Assembly (NCBI GenBank): GCA_031841125.1
Contig: CM063109.1
Span: forward strand, 12,872,321-12,936,320
Direction: 5' to 3'
Source of the DNA: Acanthococcus lagerstroemiae
Lineage: Eukaryota; Arthropoda; Insecta; Hemiptera; Eriococcidae
DNA length: 64,000 bases
Shown piece after piece: positions 1-11,577 of the stretch; the stretch's first letter is position 1, and each line of letters starts with the position of its first letter. Under the pieces are notes generated by a model. The model was not told the DNA's origin. It was given only the letters and a program-made list of their open reading frames with translations, and searched no databases. A program made the translations under genes and the position numbers.

Positions 1-665
1 AGATTAGTTGATTAGAATTTTGAAGATTGTAGACATCTATATCCAGTGATGTCATATGCTATCATTCAGCCCTGAAAGGTTGCTGAGACACTGAAATCTG
101 CGAATAGATGTAAACACCCGTAAAACAGAAACTAACGCGGAGAGGAAAAGTCGGACCATGGCAACACTGGATTTTCAACAGTGACGTCAGCTGGATGTGG
201 GTCCATTGAAACGTTTTGCGAAAATTTGCGACAGGAAGCTTAGAAAACTAAGTATACTTTATTATTAGGTATTACTAATTGGTCTATATGTATATAGTTG
301 TTCATAATTCAAAATCCTATGGGTGTAGTAAGTATTATAAATATTAAGTGTGTGAAAGTGCACTTTTGTTTTGCTGCTCTGTCATATGTACGAGTATAGT
401 GAGATACAGCGATACAGCGAGAAGAAATTGCTAGGTTATATAACAATTGAAGAAATGGAAGTATTAAGTCACAAGAAGCAGAGTCGTTACTTATTCATCG
501 CGACATGATAAGGTATTTCTCACGGCAGTGTAAGATGCTTCTGGGCTTATCACTATCAACAAGTAACCAACTTTTACAAGTAGTAACATTTTCCTGTAAT
601 TCTGATATCAGGTATCCATTCTTGCTGCAAAGTAGAGCAAACTCCGAGTTCCCGTTCAAATAGTT
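1..665. other. left-edge region, possibly 5' UTR/promoter; nothing firm
   Basis: No recognisable gene or repeat. The stretch is moderately CpG-containing and free of the repeat families seen elsewhere. It lies directly upstream of a proposed first coding exon at 666, so it may hold a promoter or 5' UTR, but no core promoter element could be singled out. Confidence 0.2.
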
Positions 666-711
666 ATGTCAAGTTCCATCAGTACTTCGCCGCGGGTGTT
701 GCCTCACTCAG
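666..711 (+). CDS. Putative first coding exon of an unidentified gene
   Basis: An ATG at 666 opens fifteen codons (MSSSISTSPRVLPHS) followed by a single G and a plausible splice donor (G|GTAATG at 712). The one-base overhang is completed by the two bases at the start of the candidate exon at 1364, giving Glu at the junction, so the two pieces join in frame. The Ser-rich N-terminus has no domain I recognise. This is an inference from splice signals and phase. The exon could instead be chance, because no later exon of the same gene was found in the window. Confidence 0.35.
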
Positions 712-1363
712 GTAATGCTGATTTGAATTGGCAAAGACGAACGCGGATAGGTTGACTTCTTCAGTTGGGAGTACAGAGAAAGAAACCAACAATCGCTAGG
801 TATAAGAAACGTGACAAATAAATCTGCAGACTGAAGCAAATGTCAATGTCATTTGAGAAGACGGAAAAGAAGCCGAGTCCAGTACCATATTGATGCCATC
901 AAGGAGCAGTAAGCTTTAAGCAGGTAAATATTGATATGAAGCCTTGGTAAGATATTATACCGCTCAATCATCAGAGAGTAAAATTTATTCCGCTACATCA
1001 GGTTGTATGGCAGTACAAGTACTTGAAAGAAGTGCTTGTTGTGAACTTATTAAATTTCAATCCAGTCACAAAATTTGTCTGCCGTATTGCTGCTCTGTCA
1101 TTCCGTGCATGTGAATCTATATTGTCTCTTATCAAAGTTATCTGTCTTTTCGAGTACCGGTACCGCTTACATTTATTTCAGTGGTTATCATACTACAGTT
1201 CGTTAGAATTAAGATGTTGTTCAGTTTCTGGTTCTCGGTTGTATTATTGCTATCTGAGAGTCACCTGTTCACAGAATATTTTTTCTACAAAACAAGTTAT
1301 TCTCCGTATTGATTGTACAGCAGCCCATCCCTCTGAACTTTATTTTTATTTTTCATTATGCAG

Positions 1364-1504
1364 AATGTTCAAGAACCAGTAGTTTAGCACAAATTGAGGC
1401 AGATGATGAAGCGAGTGATATGGAACAGATGAACCAAATAGCAGCAATTAACACAGAAGAAGAACGTATATTGTATCAGTTTGTTTTCAAAAAGTATATT
1501 ATAG
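1364..1504 (+). CDS. Putative second exon of an unidentified gene
   Basis: A pyrimidine-rich tract ending in TTATGCAG precedes the exon, and a near-consensus donor (TATAG|GTAAGTG) follows it. It holds 46 whole codons plus a 2-nt start and a 1-nt end. The peptide begins CSRTSSLAQIEADDEASDME, an acidic Ser-containing segment, and continues through a Glu-rich stretch to an aromatic/basic end (QFVFKKYIIG). Composition is clearly more protein-like than the surrounding AT-rich DNA. I do not recognise the family. The entry phase matches the exon ending at 711. The exit phase 1 would need a downstream exon not identified here. Confidence 0.45.
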
Positions 1505-1539
1505 GTAAGTGAACATTTTTTTTTTTTTAAATAGATTTT

Positions 1540-2110
1540 TCTATTGACTACTGTGGTACCCGTGAAACATTGTCGACGTTGACAGAAGCATCAGCATTTG
1601 TATCAACATCACTTTTTTAAACATTTTTGTAAGTTTTTGTGTCCAAATGCCTTGGAACACATTGTATTAAACCCAACCATATAAGAATTATGGTAATAAC
1701 TTGGTACAACGATTACTCAGTGTAAACCATTTGTTAAGATAGATGTGTCAATGCAAATGTAGACTGTACAGTAGTTGGATCTACTTTTATATACCCTGGT
1801 GCTGCAATGTTGACAATACTGTCAGTACTTTTTGACAATAATGTCAACGGAAATGTCGACTATACCAACCTTTTCTATGTCTACTGAATGAGTATCAGTT
1901 TGCTGCATACTGAGTAGCAATGTCGGTACATGTCAATACTTGTTGACTAAATGTCAACTGCATTTTACATCCACTGAACACTGTTGTTCATCATTTTTCT
2001 ATGGAAATGTGTACTACACAGTCTACTCAGCAAACAGAGCATCGACATTTATATGCGCATTGCACATGAAAATGTGTACTAAAAATGTCCTGGATTTCAA
2101 TGCTAACATC
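1540..2110. repeat. Degenerate short-period repeat field (TGTCAAC/TGTCGAC words)
   Basis: Words such as TGTCGAC, TGTCAAC, TGTCAATAC and TGTTGAC recur every 20-40 bases with drift. This resembles an ancient short-period tandem array rather than coding sequence. A similar texture occurs at 53690-53910. No clean monomer could be defined by eye. Confidence 0.35.
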
Positions 2111-3280
2111 TTAGTCGACATTTCCGCAAGCACGTGTTTCACGGCTAGGTACCTATATAATATGTAAGATTGGGCTTTGAGGCTTTGCCCCGGTTATACC
2201 TGGTTTCTGGAGGCCAATAGCTTCTCGATTTTTTCATAATTTTTCGAATCAAAATTGTGAAATGTTTACTTATTGAGGGAATAATAAATTATATTTTCGA
2301 CGGAAAATGCGAGACTGATTTCATGATCGATAAAAAGTTTAAATCAGTTTCCAATTTGATATTTCTGTCAATAATATTTATGAATATAGATTTTGATATC
2401 GATTTTTATCTCAAAATCGGACTCTTATTTCTGCGTTGATACGATGTGTGATTTCACCGAACTTTGCATCAGCGTTTTACTCGATCGTTTTACTAAGGGT
2501 GTATTTAAAAATCGTTGACCTTTTTTTTTTCTGATTTTAAGAAAAATGTTTGTGATGTTTATTATTGAGTAGGCATTTTCAAATTGGTAAACAAAATGTA
2601 GAAAAGCTGTTTTTTGTTTGTTTTTTTGCTTGCTTGGATGATAGATGAAAAAAAACGTTTGTATTTTGTTATTAAGTCGGTATTTTCAATATCAGTTGCC
2701 AAAATGAGCGTAAAAAGACCTATTTCTATGCACCCTGCTTCCATACAACTCGCGAGGTCCCTGATCTTAAAAGAGTCTTAGAGAGTCTTGTCTTGTAAAA
2801 ATCTCGATGAGTCCGAAAAATTCTTTGTACAGCATGAAATAATCATTTTAGATAGATTCGAAAAAGCTTTAAAGATTATATCAAACAGTTTTGAAAAAAT
2901 ATGAAGAGTAAAATATGCTTGAAAGAATTAAAAAAAAGTATAGTCTAAGGATGTATCTCACCCTAGAGCTAGGGAAAAAGTCGGAAATTACGCATTTTTA
3001 CTAATGAAATAGATAAAAAGAAAATTTACTCGTTTCGCTACCGACTATAGTACGGTTATTTTTTAAAGTTTTTTTAAACTTTTTTTTTATTTTATTTTTT
3101 ATTTTTCAACTTACAGAATAATAAATTATTTCTCGTCCGCTCTAGGATTTTCCTGTTTACGCTACAGCCACTTACTTTTCTGAACTTCATAATTTTGGTA
3201 GATAATAACGTCAGACTGATTATAGTTTCACTTGATGAATAGATCTTGAACATTTGAACTCGGTTAGATGAAATTATTAT
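2111..3280. other. AT-rich intergenic or intronic sequence, nothing recognised
   Basis: Low-complexity T-rich runs and scattered short open frames without motifs. No exon, RNA gene or element boundary could be supported. Confidence 0.3.
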
Positions 3281-3282
3281 TA

Positions 3283-3530
3283 TTTTTTTATTTTATATTT
3301 AGCGAGACACTTATCACCTATAGGCCATATGATCTCGGTAGATCTTAAAGTTAATTATACTTAGTACATTATTTGATACGTATAGTAGGTACAGTAAATT
3401 TAAATGAGGTGTGAGAGTTTGTTGTGAGTTATGAAGGTGATATGGTGGGATAATGTTATCGATGAGTATTAGCGAACCCTCTTTCGTGAAAAAACATTTT
3501 GGGTTCCGACTCTCGCGCCTCAAAGGACAA
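3283..3530 (-). repeat. LINE 3'-end fragment (copy A), minus strand
   Basis: Read on the minus strand, a short open frame ends just before a segment reading TACCGAGATCATATGGCC, then GTGTCTCGCTAAATATA and an A/T-rich tail. The same 3' block, with similar upstream sequence, recurs at 22228-22385. A conserved terminal block followed by an A-rich tail is typical of 3' ends of jockey/CR1-like non-LTR elements. No reverse-transcriptase motif is visible here, so the class is inferred. Confidence 0.4.
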
Positions 3531-3539
3531 AATATGTAG

Positions 3540-4905
3540 TTATAAACATTTTTTATCCCTGCGTATCTAATTTCTTATTCAGAAAACGCAAAAATGTCCA
3601 ACCTTTATTCCGAGTCAATTAACACCCGTCATCATTAGTACAGTAGTCCGTATTCCAAGCATTTTCTCGGAAATTGTCCGACTCGCTCCCACAAGTAGTT
3701 CCAAATAATTAAAAAAAAAATCTTTAAAAAGTTTGAGCTTTATCGGAGGATATTAGTCCGTGTCCCAGAAAGATAATGTTTCATCCTTTTCGGTCAAAAT
3801 TTGCTAGTTGACTAGAAAATACCTAAAAAATAAAAAAACAAAAAATTAATTTTGATAAAACTCGGATGAGTTATCTGGAGTCAGTACATTACGCTTACAA
3901 GATTTATTTATTTAAATTCTCCAGAGTTTTCACAGCTACGATTTAGATGTTGAAAAAGTTATTTTGCACAAATCTCATAGGTAAATGGATTGGTATATAG
4001 TCGAATTTTCGATAACTATATTGCATGAATGAAAAAATGTCACGCCGAACAACTTATGACTGAATCATTCGATTTGAACTTCCCACCCCCGCCTTACACA
4101 CATGCACCCATACACATTTTGCAGACCAGGTGGGGGAATAAATCTTTCATAATTAAATATTAAATATAGTCATTCTCAACGATATGCATTGTAAGAAACT
4201 TTTCATATTTTCTCATTTTTCCATGCTGCATTTGACTTCCTCATCGAGATTCCATAATATTTTTTTCATTTTCATGTAGAAAATTAGAAATGTAATGTTT
4301 TCGATTTTTTTCCCGTGGAAAGAGGGAGGGTACTGGTCTTCGATTTTGTTACGGGTGTGGCCTGCAAATCGGTGGGCTTTCTGGTCCCACCTCGCCCCTG
4401 TTTGAGACTTGCCAAGACTTTCCTACTGCCCCACTACATACGTACATATTTGTGAACGAGCACATCGAAAGGGCCCATAGTGTCGGTTGGACGTTATTCT
4501 GGATACAATCTCCAATCGAATGAAACCAATCCCAGACTTCTAGGTTAAAAATTCACCGAGTTACAGCCGTTTGGAGTTGACATTTAAAAAAATAAAAATA
4601 AAAATAGTTTTCGAGAAAAACGTATTATTTGAAGTTGGTGAAGTAAAATGGTGCCCAAAATTTCTATCGCGCATCCCTTTGGATGGTCAACTTGACTCCA
4701 ACGAAAAAAAAAATGTATTGACGAGACTGAAATCTAACATTTCGGTATGTTTTGGAACACCTTACATATCACGAATAGCCTACATGCATGACCCGACACT
4801 ATCGGCCCTTTTCCAATTCATACCAAAAATGACGCAAAATTGTTAAGAATAAATTTGAATCCTGCCCGTATACTGCTGTATGAGAAAAATAAGACAAACT
4901 ACAAA
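3540..4905. other. Intergenic sequence, nothing recognised
   Basis: Mixed AT-rich sequence with a C-rich patch near 4084 and 4340-4400. No domain, splice-bounded exon or paired terminal repeat could be supported. Confidence 0.3.
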
Positions 4906-4908
4906 ATA

Positions 4909-4940
<32 letters not shown>
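4909..4940. repeat. (TAA)n microsatellite, probable 3' tail of the adjacent RTE-like LINE
   Basis: About ten perfect TAA units. It lies exactly at the 3' side of the minus-strand RTE-like element that starts at 4941. RTE-clade elements commonly end in simple trinucleotide tails instead of poly(A), so it is probably part of that insertion. Confidence 0.75.
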
Positions 4941-4944
<4 letters not shown>

Positions 4945-6664
4945 GCAGCCTTTTATTTTTACATTTTCTGTTCGAATTTTCTTTCAGTTCATATAATCGG
5001 CCCACTCGCGAGCATAGGCCTCTCCGATCTTCCACCACCGTTCCCTGTCATAGGTCAGACACTCTTCCAGGATGTCTCTACACGATTTCTTAACTCATTC
5101 CTCCGTACACTTTTGAGTCTTCCTCTCCCCCTTTTGCTTCCATATGGGGTCCAATTTCTGGTAATTCGATTCCCATCTCTCTTCCCCAGTTCTAAACATG
5201 TGCCCCACGTATTTGAATTTGATTTTTTTAATTTTCGCCCTTCTATCCTCGCTTTGTGTTGCCTCTCTTATTTTCCTATTTCTAACCCTCTCTTTTAGGT
5301 TTATCCCCATTATCTTTCTTTCCATGACCCTTTGTGTACCTTGAAGTTTTGATGTTCTTATTTTTGTAAGAGACCACGTCTGTGAACCGTAGCTGAGTAC
5401 TGCTAGTATGGAGCTATCGAGAATTTTTCATTTTCGTTTTTAATCCGAATTTCTTGTTTTTGAAAACACAGCTTAGCAACCAGAATTTCCTCCAAGCTTT
5501 ATTCTTCTATATTTTTAATTCTTTTTCTGTTTTCTCCTCGAAGGCTATCGTTTGTCTCAGGTTATTGTATTTCCTCACTTCTTCGATATCTGTTCCGTTT
5601 ATAGTTATTTTACCTGTATCCTGCGTCATGGGCTTTCTGTTAGTCATGTATTTAGTTTTCTCTTAGTTGATTTCTAGTCTCCGTTTTTTGCTTGCTGCTG
5701 CTATTTCATTGCCTATTTTCGTCAATGCTTCTTGTTTTGAGCTTAGCGGAATAAGGTCATCAGCAAATTTAAGATCGTTTAGGTAGCGCCCGTCTATTTT
5801 AATTCCCTGGTTTTCCCAGTTGAGGCTTCTTATTATTTCTTCTATTAGCGCACTGAACAGGTTAGGGGACAGTGGGTTGCCTTGTTTCACTCTACAAATT
5901 TCGAAAGTTTCCCCTTTTTTGTTTAGCTTAATGTAGGCTTTTGAGTTTTCATGCAAATTTCTCAATATGTGACCTGGAATTATGAAATGTACCTGTTGTG
6001 CGAAAACAGGGTTTCAAGATGAACGAATGTAAAGATGGGATGGTGATAGTGGTGCGCGCAGATGTACACAGCTTGTACATCTGTGGTGGTGCGTTTACGG
6101 GTTACTATGACAACCGCGTTTCGAATTCTTGTTCTCTGTCATTCCCATGGGCTCCATGTAAACGGATGTTTTTAAAATTGTGACGTAATTTTTAAATGCA
6201 ATTTGTGGAAAAACTAATGAAAATAGGAAGCTGCAATTTTTTTCATTTGAAAGAGCTGATTTCTTCAATAAGAATTGTCAAGAAAGTGGAATATGACTTT
6301 TTGACACCAGAGGCACATTTCATGATTCCAGGTCACATATATTTATTATTTTTGTTGTAATACCCTGCTGTCTTAGACGTTGCCACAAATGTTGGTGTTC
6401 TACCAAGTCGAAGGCTTTGTGATAATCGATGAAGAGCGTGTGTGTTTCTAGATTATACTCAAGCAATTTTTCAATTATCTGATTGATTGTCTGTAGATGA
6501 TCTATTGTTGACTGTCTTTTACAAAAGCCCGCCTGTTCTATTCCCTGGTTGAAGTCGAGTTTGTTGTACATTCTTCTTTTAAAAATTTTCATGAATACTT
6601 TGCAAATGTTTAAGGACAGACTAATTGGCCTATAGTTCCCTATCCAAACTACAGAAACAAACAT
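4941..6664 (-). pseudogene. RTE-like non-LTR retrotransposon, 5'-truncated, ORF2 reverse transcriptase
   Basis: The minus strand encodes reverse-transcriptase blocks in the right order. First comes the NYRPISL block with EQAGFCKRQSTIDHL and the D-containing FIDYHKAFDLVEH (6320-6664). After an interruption follow KQGNPLSPNLFSALIEEI and the catalytic-box equivalent KFADD (5663-5965). Last comes a C-terminal region with SYGSQTW and the NLKERVRNRKIREAT...GHMFRTGEERW motif (5095-5420). These blocks are characteristic of the RTE clade. There is no endonuclease domain: the copy begins inside the RT, a common 5' truncation. Frames are broken by small lesions, and a MITE sits inside the palm domain (5968-6337). 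Dead copy; no host function expected. Confidence 0.85.
5968..6337. mobile_element. 370-bp MITE with 23-bp TIRs and TA target duplication, nested in RTE LINE
   Basis: The ends are inverted repeats starting TGTGACCTGGAAT and matching over 23 bases with one mismatch. TA dinucleotides flank both ends (5966-5967 and 6338-6339). Removing the element with one TA restores an uninterrupted LINE reading frame across the join, which dates it after the LINE insertion. An internal palindrome around 6058-6085 (AGATGTAC...GTACATCT) adds secondary structure. TA duplication and size suit a Tc1/mariner-type non-autonomous element. Confidence 0.85.
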
Positions 6665-7018
6665 TTTAATTCTTCCAAAAATACAGAAAAGCGTGCACCA
6701 AGTAATACCTAATTGTAAATGGTATGAATGTTCGTGTCATCCGGATCAATTTATGAGTAATTCTCAGCTCCAGTATTTAATGAAACACACCACAGTAATG
6801 CATATCTCCTAGCTGTTGGTAATCTAACTGGAGGGGCGATTTCTTGTTTACTGACACTATTTTGATCGTCATCTTCTAACACATTATTTTCTTTCGTTCC
6901 TTGTCGAATGTTTTCGTGTTTGGCTGAGGTGAAAGAGGAAGGTTTCCAGTGTACGTTCCACTGAAAACCTGAAAATTGCTGATTTTGACCCGAATCGCTT
7001 AAAATGGCCCTAGCCAGC

Positions 7019-7311
7019 CAGGGACGTACCGAAGATTTTTGTGGGGGGAGGGGGTGTAAAACTTGTGAAATTCGCAACTGTCTCAACTCAAAATTCCCAA
7101 ATATCAAAGCAAAAGAAGAAAAACCGTTTGATTTATTGGATTTTCCCAACTTCTCAGCTCAATTTTCATGTATCAAAGCAAAAAAAAACCTTTCGACTTG
7201 TTGGATTTTCTAATTCCACCGGACTGAAATAGTAAATTTTCCTAACTGCTGAGTGAAAAATTCCTGCAGGGGGAGTAAGTTGCCCCCTGCCTCCCTATCG
7301 GCACGTCCCTG
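7019..7311. mobile_element. hAT-like MITE, about 290 bp (CAGGGACGTACCGA ends), copy 1
   Basis: The left end CAGGGACGTACCGA and right end TCGGCACGTCCCTG are inverted repeats followed by G-rich/C-rich subterminal runs. The interior contains a repeated phrase (CTCAACTCAAAATTCCCAA, CTTGTTGGATTTT). A second copy with the same ends and interior lies at 28071-28348. CAG-type ends with G-runs suit hAT non-autonomous elements, but no clean 8-bp duplication is visible. Confidence 0.65.
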
Positions 7312-7833
7312 GTCGTAGCTTGAAAACTAGCGTCCAACTCTATGGGCCCTTTTGATATGCACGTACACATTTTTGAAACATTTTCAATCAACCAAAACTG
7401 ATTTCCCGGAAGATCTCCTGGAAGGGAGCGGGCAATTGTTCTTATTACCCCCTCGTGTGTCCGCTGCTGCAGGCTGTGCAACTGAGAACACAAACTATAC
7501 AAGTCATTCACATGTACTCTATGTAAACTGTTACTCGTTTAAGAAATCTATTCTATAGAAAATCTCAAAATAAACTTTGCGCTTCTTTCGGCGACTAAAT
7601 AGGAAATACATACCCTATAAATCATCAACACGTATTTCGCTTTCGGAGAGTGGCCGCTAGTCGTACTATGGAATGCAATTTAATACGCCAGACTATTGAA
7701 AAAAGAAAAAACAAAAAAAACTTATTTTGAATAACTAGGAAATGTAGCCCGGGGCCGTGGTGCGGTGCCAAAATCATATTCCGAAAACACAAGAACACGT
7801 GGTCGACCAGCCAGGCCTCTGTCACTCACCTCG

Positions 7834-8165
7834 CATGCCGGTGACGGGGTAATTTATCGACTGGCAGTGTCGCTACAGCCTTAATTCGGTGCTTTTTATG
7901 AATGAAATCGTGAAATTTTTTTTGTTTAAAAACAACCGCCAGATAATTACGAGCGAACACGCTCAAATGTGGAATAATAATTACTCATCAGTCTGCTTCG
8001 CCCCTCGTCGGAGCTGACGACCGATTGTTGCCGACTGCTCTTGCGGATTCAATTACGAAAAATGTTTCGTCTGTCCGTACTGAGGTGAATTTCAAGGTCC
8101 GCGAATTTCGATGACCGCCGCGATATGCGAAATATACGTCGAGTTCGTGCCTGGCAGCTACGTGT
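7834..8165 (-). promoter_or_regulatory. CpG-rich patch with a possible minus-strand first exon/donor
   Basis: This stretch is much richer in CG dinucleotides than its neighbours (for example CCGCCGCGATATGCG). On the minus strand it ends in ATGCGAG|GTGAGTGA, an excellent splice-donor context at 7830/7829. This would suit a promoter plus short first exon of a minus-strand gene, but no second exon was identified. Inference only. Confidence 0.25.
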
Positions 8166-8168
8166 ATA

Positions 8169-11100
8169 CAAGGTGTGGCGCAAAACTCCTTTCCCTAGTA
8201 TTTTTATTTTTTATTTTTTGCTAAAAGTCGGATCAAGGTAGGACAGACGGGGATCTTCAAGGGCTAAGGTCTAGTTTCTGTTCGAGTGAAAACATTTTCT
8301 TTTTTCCAAAAGGGGCACTGGAATGTTCCACCAATTTTAAAATCTTAAATGGAAACGTATCGAACAAGGGGAGGGGGAGAAAGAAAAGGGGGAAATCCCC
8401 GAACCCGGACTTTCAAGGGGGCCTGATATTTTTAAAAGGCCTGAATTTCAATCATACTGTATATCAAATCAGCAATCACTCCTTACACCATGAAAGAAAC
8501 CTCTTCTCCCGTAGCTTATATATAATTTTTTCCCATTTAACAAAAGGACAAATTGAACTGGAAGGAGAGGGGGGTCCGTGGAAATTCCCCTAGGCCTTCT
8601 TTGTAGCTCTACGGGGCTGGAAGAAAAGGTATCTAATAGGGATTTTTTGAGTTACTAATTCCGAAAATGCAGTCAGATTTTTCAACCCTGATTTGGAACC
8701 ATATATTTGAATTTTACCCCTTCTGGAGGGCAAATTAATTGTGCGTAGGAATTGAGCAAGGTTTCGAAATGAAGGTTTTATGGATCCCTGACTCTATTTG
8801 ACCCCGATTTCGGCCTTAACTTTTAAATTTGACCCCTTTAAAGGAGCCGAACTAACTTTGCCGAGAAAATTGAACAAGTTATCGAAATATGAGTTTTGTG
8901 GATCCCTGATTCCAAATATTTTATCAGATTTTTGATCTACTGGCCCCAATTTCGGTCCCAGAATAGAAATTCGGCCCCTTCGAAGGAGATAAATTAACTT
9001 TGCCGGAAACATTGAATACGGTATCGGAATAGGTATTTTTTTGGTTCTTGATTTTGAAAATTCTATCAGATTTTCGATCCGACCTCAATTCGACCCCGAC
9101 GTCTAAATTTAAATCCTTCAACTGGGCCAAATTGACTTTGCTAGAAAAATGGAACAAATTGAAACTTACCGAAACAGGGATGGGTCACTGATTTTGAATT
9201 ATTAGCATTAGGTTTTTGATGCCTGCTTTGGGTCCAAAAATCCAAATTTATTAAACACTGTACCGGAAGTGGTTTTTTTCAGTTACGGATTTCGAAAATT
9301 ATGAATTCGACTTCTCCATCCTCCTGAGGCCCAATTGACTAGAAACTGAATAAAATATCAGAACTAAAGATTATTAGTTGTTTTGGGCCCCAAGCCAATT
9401 TGTCTGGTGTTTCTCGAAGGTAGAAAAAATTAACTTTCTGTCTCCAAAATGATATCTTGGATGTAGAAATGAATCGTTCTTTTGACTTGACTGAGAGAAT
9501 AGTGCAGCATAAGTGCTAGAATAGGGGGTTTCAAATTGCTGAGTTCAAAATTTCAATCAGGTTTTCTACTCAGTGTAGACTGTGCTCCAAATTCAACTAA
9601 TATCACTTTACATGGGTCAAAATTTAATTTGGGACAAAAATAAACAAATCCATGAAAGAAGTTCCACACCCCCCCCCCTCCGATACAGGGTATTATCGAT
9701 GTCTGAGTTCAGCATTCAGAGTAGAAATCAGTTTAAAATTTTAAAAAACATGAATCATTCTTTTTCGTATAAGATTTAGTTTTGGAGACCAATTTAAAAT
9801 CAGTAGAAGTGGGTTTGATAATAGCCAATCCGAGGTGCTGCGGGGGAGTTAAATTTTTACAAACTGTTCTGAATTATAATTATGTACTTGGTTTATAGAA
9901 AATCTTAATGGAGATTTAACGAATCTTGAACAAAATCTTGATGGAATTATTGCAAATTTTCGACAAATTCTGGGCTTGTTGAAAAATCTTTACGAGCTAA
10001 GCAGAATGTAAGCCAAATTTTCACAAATTAAATACAGTCTTAAAAGACTTTTTTAAGCAAAGACATTATTTAAACGAGTTTTTTAAAGTATCTCGACGAA
10101 CTGTCTACTAGTCTTAAAGTCTTATATTACTTTTTTGTAATATTCCACTTATTTTAATAAACTTTCAACAAAATCTTGATACATTGAGCGGATTGAGCTT
10201 TAACAGATTACTAGTTGATTTAAAGGAGTCTACTTTTTGATGCCTAACAGATTATTTCATGAACCTTTACAAGTCCTGTAATGTTCAAATTAAAGTATAA
10301 ACAGTTTTCGTGAATTGTTCATATAATCTCCATGGAATGCTAACAAGATTGACCCCCTCCTTTTCCTCAGAAAGAAGAACTGCATTTGTTATTTTCAAGA
10401 AAAGAAACTCGGCAACTTTTTTTCGAGGAAAAAATAAAGAATTATCCTTCCTTTTTTTGTTTTGAATAAGAAGCGAAAGTGTGTCCTTTTCTTGTAAAAA
10501 AATAAAGAGGGGAAATCTTTTTTTTTTTTTTTTTTTTTACAACAGAAGAGTTTTTCATTCAAGAAAGAAAAGGGATGATTTTTTTTTTAAATTGAAATTT
10601 TGCCCAACTTCACGTGCGAAAATGCGACTTTTGGGATCAATTTAAAATTCCGAAGTTGATGGGACGGCCTAGTCTTAATTTGGGGAGGGAAATGTATTCG
10701 TGGTCTAATTGAGATCTTAATTACCCGAAGCTATCCTGTCTCGGTTCAACTTGACTCTGCAATTCAAAAAGAAAAAAGTGGTAGGACAGGGGAATTTCTT
10801 AACGCACTCTAATCTAATATTGAATCTGATGTTGCTTAATTAGATTTTCACAAGGCAAATTAATTTTACTTATTTTTTGAAATTTGGATTTTAGGAGACC
10901 AAATTGAGATAGGATCATAAATCTGAATTTGTAGGAAATGAATGACTAGAAAACACCGTCTTCTGATATTTCAAAAGGAAGTTAAAAATACAGTTCTGTT
11001 CTGTTTCCTCGTGGAAAGGATCCAGGTTCTTATTTTGGGAACGGATAGTTTTTTTTTGTTGTTTTTTTTTCTGTTTTCGTAGAACATCTGACAAAGTGGC

Positions 11101-11577
11101 TCTTTGAATAGGAAAAAAGTCGTACTCGAGGCTCAAATTGGTTTGATTTTCGACATCAGCTACGCAAAAAATCTCTAATTCTGATACCTTGTTAAATTTT
11201 TTCAGTGAAGTCAGTTGGGCTCTTCAAGAGGGAAAGAAATTTAATTCAGGACTTTCGAAATCAGTATCTGAAAAAACACACTTCTGGTACTTTGTATAAT
11301 AAGTTGACATTTTAGAACCTCAATTGGGGCCGATCAAAAATCTGATTAGATTTTCGAAATTTGCGACCAAAAAAATCGCTATTCCGTTACTTTATTTGAT
11401 ATGGTCCCATTTAAGATTTCAAAGTTGGTAGAACGTTTTAACTCTCCTTTTGGGGGAGAGACATTTTTCCACACGAAAAAAACTAGACCTTAGCACTTGA
11501 AGATCCCCATTTATTCCACCTCGATCCGACTTCGCAATAAGAAAAATACTAGGGGAGGATTTTCGTGCCTCACCTTG
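8169..11577. mobile_element. 3.4-kb foldback-type element with long composite inverted repeats
   Basis: The ends are inverted copies (CAAGGTGTGGCGCAAAA / CAAGGTGAGGCACGAAA) and stay alignable for at least 150 bp inward, including GGGATCTTCAAG and GCTAAGGTCTAGTTT. Both are flanked by TATA (8165-8168 and 11578-11581). Further in, each arm is built of degenerate units of about 140 bp. They run forward in the left arm (for example near 8852, 8995, 9134) and inverted in the right arm (10.9-11.4 kb). An internal T-run lies at 10521-10538. No transposase frame is visible. Inverted arms made of tandem subrepeats define the Foldback style of element; the mobilising family is unknown. Confidence 0.75.

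Noticed and set aside
8430..9560. Minus-strand open frames at 8794-9157 as a repeat-containing protein
   Set aside because: They follow the 140-bp units of the foldback element and are interrupted in neighbouring units.
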